64,000 nt of DNA. Origin: Hsuehochloa calcarea (lineage: Eukaryota > Streptophyta > Magnoliopsida > Poales > Poaceae). Positions 8,890-20,800 of the stretch are shown here, piece by piece. The stretch is from positions 5,957,534 to 6,021,533 of the forward strand of contig CM070615.1 of assembly GCA_036346395.1 (NCBI GenBank). The letters are read 5' to 3'. How positions within the stretch are numbered: position 1 is the stretch's first letter; every line of letters begins with the position of its first letter. The notes beneath the pieces were generated by a model, which made no database searches, was not told the DNA's origin, and saw only the letters and a list, made by a program, of their open reading frames with translations. The translations under genes and the position numbers were made by a program.

Positions 8890-11800
8890 GCAGACATTGC
8901 TCTTTGCTCAGATTGCTTCCACGATGCAAGATTTGTCACTGGGCACTCAAGCTTAGATTTTCAGAGAGTGGATGGGAAGAAAGATGGATCAGACAATGAC
9001 GGTGACAGCTGGACAGATCAGGAAACTTTACTGTTGCTGGAGGGCATAGAGAAGTACAATGATAACTGGAATGATATTGCAGAGCATGTTGGAACAAAGT
9101 CAAAGGCGCAATGTATTCACCATTTTATTCGTCTTCCAGTGGAAGATGGTTTGTTAGAGAGCATTGAAGTACCAGAAGCTTCCGTTTCATCTAGAGTGCA
9201 AAACAATGGATTTTTACATTCAACTTCCAACGGCAATACTTCAGGTGTCTTCACTATTTGCTCTATTGACAAACTTCTCATTTTTGTTACAATTTCAGTT
9301 TCTATGGTTGCAAAATGTTTCTGCCTCCATTTTTTTAACTGTGACGACTATTTTGCCTTAGGAAGCTTTCCTCAAAGTAGCCAACCTGGACACCAGCTTC
9401 CATTCATTAATTCAGCTAATCCGGTCATGTCACTGGTGAGTGATTGCACACTATGTGGTGTTTGTGAAATCATTGCACTGCTCGATTCAATTTTAGGTGC
9501 CAAAATGTCTGAATGCTTTTGCTTAGTTGCAATTATAGTTATCTTCACTGCTCTTTTTGAATGGCCTATTTTTACTTTTAGCGATGTACATACATCTAGA
9601 CTGCAAATTTGAAATTTTTCTACTGAAATATTTGTGAATCAAAGCCCATGCTATCTTTAAGACAAATCATTTGTGAATTTTGAAAATTGAGTTGCGACTA
9701 TTAGTAGTTGCCGACCATGCGCTGCCGTGTTGGCACTGCTAATCTAGACATATGCTGTAGATCTGTAGAATTTCACTCAATGCATGAGCAGATAGCTCAT
9801 TTGCAGTTTACTTGACTGATCAAACATCAAAAGCTATTGAACAATATAGAATTTTGGGTCCGTAGAACACGTCAGATTTTATCAGCATAAAAAGCTTATT
9901 GGCATTGATTGAATTCTCGAACTAAAAAACACCTGATTGAGGGCACTGGAGGTACATTGTATAGGCCATCCCAGTGTTAGGTGGAAATCCATGTACATTA
10001 GATGTGGAAATATCTAGTGCATAACCATATTTTAGTTCTAACTTGATAACGCCCAACATGAGCTGTTGGGTGAGATTTGGAAGCATCACATTGGAACTGA
10101 GGAGCAGATAGGTGGACTGTTTTGTGCATATCACAAATTGAGGAGCATAGTGCTATTTTTTTGCTAGTTAGCAAATACAGTTTTATGTGTCTGTTATGCA
10201 TCTTTTCAGGCTGCTGTAGATCTCTATTATATATCTGGTCTTACTGTTCAGAAATGTTTCGCAGGTTGCATTTTTGGCCTCTGCAGTAGGACCAAGAGTT
10301 GCAGCATCCTGTGCAAATGCAGCATTATCTGTTTTGACGAGAGATGATTCCAGGTGAGCCGCCTATATGCTGCACAAGGGATGTCCAGTGACGTGATTAA
10401 CGATTTGTCAATTCCAACGTGCCATATTGGTTTTGTAACTGGAAATGCAATTGTTCCATTTTGGATGTTTATACTTGTTTTGTTTTAGTTTTTTTATTAT
10501 CTCACCTTGCTGGAGTTATCTTTTGACATGCTCTTTTTTTATTGTATTAAGGATGTGTTCAGAAGGCAATGATGTTATTGGTCATGCTGCTCGTCCAAGC
10601 TACGGTAACATCTTTATTCTCCAAATTAGTAATTTCGTTTGTTGTATAATCTTATTTGTTCAAGAAATTACTGTAAAATACATTCTTATTCTAAAACAGA
10701 TGCCTCATCATCCGTCTCTCCGGAAAGTGTCAGACATGCTGCAATGTGTGGCTTGTCAGCAGCGGCAACAAAGTGTAAACTTTTTGCGGACCAGGAGGAG
10801 CGTGAAATTCAGAGATTAACTGCCACCATCATAAATCATCAGGTTCGTCGGAATTCAAAAGTTTAGCGTGCTGCAATTTTGTTGTGGTGATGATAATATA
10901 GTTAGTTTTGTTATGAATATTATGCGTATATTCATGGACCCAATAGACAATATATATAGGGAGTAAAAGGAGATATTACAAAGGAATATGTTATACATAT
11001 ATAAGAAAATACAAAAGACATATAAGGAAATACAAAGAAATTCCCATTCTAACACCCCCCTCAAACTCATGGTGGATCACACACATTGAGTTTGGAGAGT
11101 ATAAGAGTTGTACCTTAGTCCGTGGCTTCGTGAAAAAGTCAGCAATCTGTAACTCTAAGGCCACAAATTGTAAATCAAGTACTCACTCCTGCACCTGTGA
11201 GTGAGTGTATGAAGCATCCACGCCAATGTGTTTGGTGAGCTCATGCTTCACTGGGTCACGGGCAATACTATAATACCTGTACTGTTAGACAAAAGAGTCG
11301 TAGGTCCCATCACAGACACTCCAAAATATGCAAGTAGCCACCTCAACCAAGTAACCTCTACTATCACTGCTGACATAGCTCTCAACTCAGTCTCTGCACT
11401 CGAACGGGAAACTACGGTCTGCTTCTTTGTCTTCTAGGCAATTAGGGAAGAGCTAAGAAAAACACAGTAAGCAGAAAAAGAACGGCCATCAGAAGGATCA
11501 CTAGCCCAGGTCACATCGGAGTATGCCTGAACGACGATAGATAGTTCCACGCAAGTAGCGAAGAACACGACACGAAGAAGGTAAAGATGGGTAGGACGGG
11601 CCATGAACTGACTCAAGATATGAACAACATGAGTAATATCAGGATGAGTGCTTACAAGATACACCAAACTTCCAACAAGATGACGATATCGAGTAGGATC
11701 TTCAAAAAGATCACCATCAGTGGCACGAAGCTGAAGGGATATCTCCATGGGAGTCTTGACAGTGCGAGTGCCAGTCATACCAGACCGATCAAAATCCTGG

Positions 11801-14800
11801 ATATACTTCTGCTGGAAGAGGTAGTAGCCCTCAGGCGTAGAAGAGACCTCAATACCAAGGAAGTATGTAAGAGAACCAAGATCAGTCATCAGAAACTGCT
11901 TACTGAGATGTTTTTTTACATACGTGATGAATGAGGAATCATCACCAGTGATGAGCATATCATCAATATACAGAAAAAGCAGTGTTCTACCCCGAGATGA
12001 GACATGGACAATAAGAGTAGGATTGTGGGAACTGACAGTGAAACCGACATCAGTATTCACTGAGGTAAAACGCGTAAATCAGGCATGAGGAGTCTGTTTG
12101 GGGCCATAAAGAGTACGGCGAAGACGACAGATGTACCCTTTGGGAACAGAATACCTAGGTGGTAGCTGCATGTAGACATCCTCATGCAAAACACAATTAA
12201 GAAAAATATTCTTAACATCCAGCTGAAAGATATACCACCGGCAAACAGAAGCAATCGCAACAAGAGTGCGAACAGTGGCCATATGGGCAACAGGGGCAAA
12301 AGTCTTATTGTAGTCATGAGCGTACTCCTATTGAAAGCCGCGAGCCACAAGACGAGCCTTGTAGCGCTCGATAATACCATCAAATCAGGTCTTAATCTTG
12401 TAAACCTACTTGCACGTGATAGGGCGAGTATGCACAGGTGTCGGTACAATATCCCAAGTCTTTGTACGTCGAAGAGCATCAAGCTCTTCTGCCACAAGCT
12501 GCCACTCAGAATGAGGAGCAGTCTCATGATAAGAACTAGGCTTAGTGAAAGAGAGCATGAGCTATCAGAGTAAATCCAAGACGATCAGGAGGTCGAATGG
12601 ATGTTCAGTTGTGAATGATGTAACGGGGGACATCAACAGGAGAATCAAATGTAGGCATCGACAAGATACCAGGAAAGGAGATTGGTGAAGGATGATGACG
12701 CCCAGAGTAGTGAATATCAGAGAAACGAGATGGTGGTGTTGCAGGAAGAGGAGGTGCTGTAGGAGGCAACACTAGAGGTGGAGGTACAGAAGGAACAGCT
12801 GGAGATAGACCAGGGGAAGGCTGTGATAATGGACAAATGGGTGAAGAGTCAAAGAGAACCATGAAATCGTCTCAACGGTGGAAACAGGACAAGGAGCCGA
12901 ATCTCGATAGAAGAAAGGTCGAGGTTCATCAAAGATAACGTCTTGTGATATCCTGTTCCGTCGAGCAGTAGGATCATAGCAGTGATAACCTTTATGCTCA
13001 GAACTATAATCAAGAAATACACTCAATTGACTGAGCTGATACTTTGGTGCGCTTATGAGGTTGCAACAAAACAAAGCAGGTGCAGCCAAAAAAACGAAGG
13101 TGAGTGTACTGGGGGCTCGAGAGTAGAGCCGCTCTATGAGACTTGACACCCTTAAGAGCAGTGGAAGGCTGCATATCGGTGAGATATGTAGCCATAGAAA
13201 CAGTCTCAGCCCAGGATTGTGGTGGAATGTGAGAGGCAAGGAGAAGAGTGCGGGCAGTCTCAATCAGATGATGTTTGCACTCAGCAGCCCCATTCTGAGC
13301 ATGGGCTCTAGGATAAGAAGACTGGTAAAGAGTGCTCTGCTCAGAAAGAAACTGTCTAAAAGTGTTAGAACAGTACTCGCCAGTAGAATCACAGCGAAAA
13401 GTACGGATGGAAGAATCAAACTGAGTACGAACCATCGTTGCAAAGCTACGATAGATCGCAAGAAACTGACCACGATTAGACATAGGGAAAACCCATGTAA
13501 AACGGGAATAATCATCAATGAAGATCACATAAAATTTATGCCCGCCTTTAGAGATAATAGGCGTAGGTCCCCATACATTTGAGTGAACTAAGTTAAAAGG
13601 ATGAGAAGACAAGGACTCACTAGAATGATAAGGAAGTTGTAGCTGCTTGTCCAGCTTACAACTTTTACAAAACATGACCGTATCAACAATAACATGTCCA
13701 AGAACATCTTGACGAACTAATGAAGAAAAACGAGACCCACACAAGCGACCTAGACGATGATGTCACTGCGCAAAAATTCCAGAAGTCGTGGCAGCAGTGG
13801 CGGTGGAGGTAGACGTAGAGGTGATAGGAGTAACTGAAGTGTACGGAAGGTGGAGGTCAAGGATGTAGAGACCCTGACAATCGCTACGACGCCGGCCAGT
13901 CCCAAGTACTGTCCTTGTCTGTCGGTCCTAGACAAAACAGGTGAGTCAAAACGAACCCTACAGCCGAGATTGGTAAGTTGACCTACCGAGAGAAGCTGCA
14001 TGATAAGCTGGGGAACTTGGGAAACAGCTGGAATAGAAAAGTCAGTAGACAAATAAGTACCTTGACAACTGACAGACAGAGCAGTATCGTTAACTGGCTA
14101 AACGGAGATAGAAAAACAGGAGGTCCTATTGAAGTGAGGTGTGGAGTTCGATGTTATATGGAAAGAGACCAGAATCCAGAACCCAAGAAGTACTTGAAGG
14201 AGATATCTGAGTTAGATTGGCAGAACCTGCTGAGCTATGAGAGAGTTGCTGAAGTAGAGCCTGACAGAGCTGCGGAACAGGGTCACCTCGCTGAGAAAGG
14301 CCTCCCTACCCCTCCTTGGATCGTCCATTCCCACGCGCCTTGTTCTGATTTTTCTGCATCGCACAACTCTGATAGTCGTGCCCAAAGTTTTGCAATAATT
14401 ACATTGAACCCTAGTTAGTGCAAAAACAGGAGCAGAAACAGACACCTAGGAGAAACTGTAGTCGAAGCAGAAACTATCGGTGCAATCGAAGAAGGGGTAG
14501 AAAGGACAGCCGGAACAAACTGCGCTGCTAACCCGTGGTAAAGCTCCTCAGCACGAAGCGTCGAAAGAGCCTCGGTGATTGTTGGTCTTGGTGAGCGGCT
14601 CAGCAGTTGAGCCCTGACAGGCTCAAACTTTGGGCGAAGACGGCAGACGAATCATAAAGGCGAAGATGGCAGACGAAGTCATAAAGGCGAAGACGGTCAC
14701 GATCCGCCTTCTGCGCCTTATGACACTCTGTCCTGGCAGAGTTGAGAATCCAGTTCGTCCAGCTGGCGCCAGAGACCAGCCAGGGCTCGGTAGAAGTCGC

Positions 14801-17800
14801 CGATAGAAGAGTCCTCCTAGCAAAGTGTCTCCAACTCACACAAAAGCGAAAAGAATTGAGCATCACTGCTTTGCTGGTATCGCTCGCGCAAGTACTCCTA
14901 GATCTGACGAGTAGACCGTAGACCACCAGGATGGCTCGAATAGAGTCTCATCAGCACACAAGTGCTCGAAATCGTCAATGACATACTGAAAAACATCGTC
15001 AGCAGTGTCAGCAGCCTTTGCCTCCCTGGCGGCCTCATCTTCTACAGTAGGTGCAGAAGTAGGCTACCTAGGAGGAGGCTGAACCGGCGGCGGCAGAGAA
15101 GGTCGTGCACCAGTGATGTCCCTAGAGGCAGAGACCATTGAGTGTGATCTCCACGAGTGAGGATCACAACCTGTAGTTTGTCCCAAGGAGTTTTGTTCCC
15201 GAGAATGGGATGCAGCTGATGGAAAGGAAGCCATCGGCAAGCGGAGTTGGACGGCGCGGCGACCAAAGCAACAAAGTCTAACTGGCGGCGCCGGACGACG
15301 TGGCGATTAAATCAATGTGAACAATACCCTTTTTTGCAAACTTTGTTTTTATAGAAACCAAATTCGGTCTCTAAAAAGAATAGAGGTACCGCCTGTTCGA
15401 TCCAATCACGCGGATGGTAGCGTCGAGCGGTGGCAGTTGGGCGAGCGGCGACGTCGGAGGTGGAGAGGATGATCCATGCGACGTAGCACTTGACGAGGAG
15501 CAGGCCTCGCGCGTAGCCCTCGTGGTCGCGGAAGGCCCTGGTGAGCGCGATGGGGAGGCAGATGTTGACGACGCTGGCGACTACAGGGCACCGACGAGGA
15601 AGAAGAGGCACACGAAGGGTAAGTCCTGCCAGGGGTGTCGCGACGCGACAACGCAGTCGGCGAGAGTGGCTTGCGCGTCATAGAGGACGGCGGAGCATCG
15701 GGATGGCAGTGAAAGGAGCTAGGTTAGTACCCTAGCACTGATACCATGTTATGAATATTGTGTGTATATTCATGGGGTCCAATGGGTAATATATATAGGG
15801 AGTACAAGATAATATTACAAAGAAATATGCCATGCATATCAAGGTTCAAGAAAGCGTTAGGCGCTAGGCGGGCGGTGGCCCGCCGCCTAGGCGGGGACTA
15901 GGCGGCCGGCTTGGCTATGGTGCAGTTAAGCCCACAACAGGAATAATATGATGAATTAAGCAAGCATCCGACATCAAAATCAAGATAGAAAGAAAATTAC
16001 CTAAAGAAGCAAGACATGGACAATTTGATGTAGTCATGTATATTATCTCCCATTCAAGAGCTTGATGTAAACATGTAATCAAATAATGATATAAACCTGC
16101 ATATTTAATCAATGATGAGTTATTTTGGTAGTGTGAAAGAATGTATGAATGATTGATGAATGAATGAAAGTATGAAACATATGCAGCCACACATCTCAAA
16201 GACTTAACATAGAAAGTATCATAAGTTCATGACATGAGGTTGCCAACTTCACAGTCTCACTCTCACACAATAAGATATAGAACCACACATAGACATAGAC
16301 ATAGTCTTAAGACTCTTAGAAGCAAGCAAAATACTAATAGAGTTTATAATGAATTGCTAAGATGAATCAATCTATCATCTCCAGAAGCAACGGATGACAT
16401 CTTGACAAAATGACAAATCAATAATAAGTCATAACATACATATCACATATTTTATACATCTATATTTGTAAATCATCAATCATACACATGGATCGAAATC
16501 TCGATGCAGGACGAAATCGATCGGGCGAATTCATAACCGTAGATTCTTCGGAAATTTCAAAAAAAATCGGGGTGAATTCAAATTTTGAATTTTTGAATTC
16601 GAAATTTTACCGGCCGGTAACCGGTCGAACCGGGAAAAAACCGGAAAAACCGAAAATTGGTGAAAATGGTAATTATGAAATTTAAATTTGGAATAATGCA
16701 AATATTAATGAGAAAATGTTTCAAGATGTACATAAAAAGTCATCCTTGGTTGCTTCACTCTCCAGAGCAGTCCTCTCGTCCAAGTGTTCTAAACCATGTA
16801 ACATAATAAAAAACATAAGTTAATGATAATGAACGATAGCTTGACTAGCATACAAAAAACAATAATGAGAAGTAATTCATACCAATACATTGTCGAAAAA
16901 CGAAGGTTGTGCAATGTAGTCGTTGTTATCATAGAGTATAAGTCCTTCAAATTGTGCTACGTGAGCCTTGTATTGATCCCAAGTGTGTGTTTCGTGTGCA
17001 TATTGTAACCAATGATTGTAAAGTTGTTGGTAATATGTGGGTTCGATCCACTGGTAAACGTTTACGCATTGGTATTGAAGGACACAAGGCCGTAATGGAA
17101 ACTAGGATCGGAAGAGACGTCAGACAAATGAGAATCATCTCCGAAGGCAATAGATTGACATCTCGGCGTCCATAAGTCAAGTGGATCTTGAGCTAGCATG
17201 CGATTCATAGGAAGAAGAGTCATGTGGCTGAGATTGATCTTTTTGGCGACCCTTACCCATCGTATAGGTCTTATGAAATTGTTTTGAAGCATGACAACCA
17301 TGGTCTTCATCCTGAGTAGCATGCGTGAAGTTTTGCTCGCAGGTGAATTCCAATGGTTGGTCTTGCCCTGCATCATGAGCGATCCCACCATCAGCACCAT
17401 CATCGGACGACGGAGAGCTACTATCACGGACTCTTGGTGCTGGACTTCATCGGATGGCGGATTTTCTGCTTCTTCGTAAACTTGCCACAATATCCTCCTC
17501 AATGGCCTTTTTCTTCTTCCCGTCGGGCACTTGTTTCCCTGTTTGTGTAAGTGAGGCAAAGTCTTCAGCCAATTTTTCAGTTGGTTGGCTACAATATTTC
17601 CTTTTCCCAAGATGACTCTTGTCAATATTTTTCTTGTCCACTGCTTCAATGGTTCATCATCTAGTGCTTTATTCAATTCCTTTCGAGGATAGCATCAACT
17701 ACAATCAGATGGCATGGGGGCTCACCTTCCTCGTCTAGTAGGGGCTCTGATTGTATCATGGAGCTATCAAGCCACTCGTGGATTGGGTTCTCTCTGTCGA

Positions 17801-20800
17801 TGCAGTGGCATTGATTAGATCGCCAAAATGATCTACATCCCTATCTTCATTTCTAGTCTCATGCTCTTGCAATCGTAGCCTCAGTTGTAGTGGACATACA
17901 CGAGTTTATGTAGTTTCTTGTATCCAAGACGGTTCCTCAATTGTGTATGTACCAATGCAAATGTGCTCCAATTTCGTTCACATCCATTGGATTTAAACAC
18001 ATTGCGAGACAATCCATAAGGCATATTTTGTTAATGTCGGTGTCTGCGCTCCAAACGTCATCCACCATGTAGCTACAAGTAATATAAAATTTGTGTTAAA
18101 CTAATAGTGATGGGTCATTTTCATGTATATGTAAGTTCGTAACAACCTACCGCAGAATGGCGATTAGCACTCATGTGAGCCTCATTGGAAGCAAATAAAC
18201 CTCGCCGATTACGGTATTGTTCTAGCTCGCCTAGAGCACTCTGCTCGATCCTCGGTGTATCGGCTATTCTTTGAATCGCCATTGTCGAGAAGCGACGAGG
18301 GTGGATTCTTCCCACATTATAGAAGCGGCTCTGCGGGTTCAAGAACGATCTTTGTGCAAACAAACACACTTAGAAAGTTAGAAAAAATACAACAAATATG
18401 TGATATTTATTTGGATTTAGGAAACTATGAACTTGCTCGAACTATGTGCGTGCGGTCTTTCATCATTGCAATTCTCCTATTAACAATCTTTATGACACGA
18501 CCATAAGTGGCATCATCTTCTTCGATGACGTCTTGAAGTTGAAATTGAGTTCGTACGACTTTCTAACCATTCACCGCCATCGCTATTGCGGGTTTTGTTG
18601 GTCGACATATCGAGTAGTCGGTAAATTGGTTCTACCAATTTTATGACCCAATCCATACTCGACCACCATTGTCTACTTGTGAAACAGAATACATGTATTC
18701 TCCTTCCTGGTCGTGCTCAAATGGTTGGAGCCCCATACATCTAACACCATCCACTTCGTGAACTTTGCTTTTCTATCTCTAAAACTTTTCAAGAAAATGA
18801 ATGTGGTTCCAAACCTTGTGGCGTTTGGACGAACTATCTCCCTCCAATTTGTTGGCGCATTTCATTATGGAGGCGATCGTGGTTGTATAGGGCAAACAAA
18901 TCCTTTTAGCCGCCTTGACAATCGCATCAACCTCCTCGAATCGACCAATATCCTTCAACATGAGGTTGACGGTGTCTGCTGCACATGGTCGCCATACTAA
19001 AGTTGGGTACTCTTCAATTACCGTTGGCATGCTTTCTTATAGTTCACACCATTGTCAGTCACAATCTGCATGACATGTTTAACTCCAACTTCTTCCACAA
19101 CTCTACGAATCTCACAATACAAAAAGTCAGCATTTTGTATGTCACCAGTTGCATTCAATGACTTATGGAAAAACATTCTTCCATTGCGGACAACATGAAG
19201 TTAATGATACTCATTTGTGTAGGCCCACCAAGAATCACACATAATAGAGACTCCATATATATCCCGTCTTCTTTGAACTGTGATACGTACTCCTTGACCT
19301 CTTGTTCGTTGGCATCAAGATATGTTCCATCGATTTTATGCCCTCTTGGTGACGGAACCCCTTGGCCAAGTTCTTGTGTCTCTTTGATGGCGGTACGAAA
19401 ATAAGGACACTCGGCCTTAACTCCAATGTCATTACTATGGAACCACTTTGACCAAATTTTCCCAAGTTTTGACTTTGCTTCTCCGCAAGTGTTGTATCAA
19501 TGCGGGGTTGGGCGGGTGCCCGATCACGCAAAATATCATGATCAACTCTCATGGACTGTGACCTGCCAAACATCCTTGAAAAAGCATTGCTTCCTGTACC
19601 ACTACCTCTGCCACTTCCACTTCCCTTTCCACTCCCACTTCCCGTACCACTTCCACTACCACCACCATGTTCAAACGTCGCACCCCTGGCTCTAGCTCTT
19701 TGTTGCATCTGATGTAACTCTACCGACTCCCAACGAGCCCATTCCATTTGCATTTCCTCGTTATCATCAAATGCATCTTCATATGATGGACCACGAGCTC
19801 TGAGCTCTCTTGCGGCTTCCTCCATTCGCAGTCGTTCATCTTTAAGAGATTTCTTTCTTGCCTTCGCTTCTTCAAGACTTGCCAGGCATGAGCCTTGGAC
19901 TTCCGCGGAACCCCATTGCAAGCAACAACATCTCCGTGTCTCCCAAGGAAGATGTTGTTTTAGGCGGGTGACACCTCCGCCTGATTTTGTTAGATTGCAA
20001 TATCTGCACTTCCAACCAAAGACCTCCTAGTCTCTCTCCATGGTCCCAAACATTGATGGATTTAGAAGTCATCACCTACAATAATCCGCACATGATGAAA
20101 ATTGTTAGTCATGGATCATATTGACAAGTGATTTCATCTTAGTATATGGATATATGCTATGCGAGTTCTTGAAGGCATATATGTTGTTTTGTGAATGGAT
20201 AGCATTCTGTAGTCTTGCATACACTGATACACAACATGCATGGACTTACACATTGATTCACAATTTCACACAGCATGCAAGGATAGCATTCTGTGGTCTT
20301 GCATACACTGATACACACAGCATGCTATAGCCTTTCACATGACCACTAGTAATCCAAATGTGCAACCCTCCACAAATGCTAACCACTAGTAATCCAAATG
20401 TGCAACCCTCCACAAATGCATTCAAGATGGTTTCCTACACTACAATCTCTACTTAGTCCTTACTCCCTACAAACAATGAACTCAAAAACTCGACAAGTAG
20501 AAAAACTTTCAGACCTGCTGCTTGTGCTGCTGCTCCTGCTTCCTTGTGCTTGCGCTTGTGCTTGCTTGTGATGTGCTGCCTTGGTGCTTGCTTAAGCTAA
20601 TGGAGAATGAGAGGAAGGGAAGCTACTGGAAATGGAGAATGAGAGGGAGGGAAGAGGCCAAGAGGGAGGCAATAAGTGAGCAAATAAACAAATGGTAGTG
20701 GGTGGGGTACATGCAGCAGCAAAAGGGATGAGGGGGCTGCTGCCCACATGGGAGAAAGCATGAGAATCAAAAGGAGCCAAAAAAAATTCGGCCGGTTTTT

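Noticed and set aside
19426..19695. 89-codon plus-strand frame in the inner hAT
   Set aside because: It is the antisense of the transposase Gly/Ser linker, which explains its His/Phe/Tyr-rich repeats.
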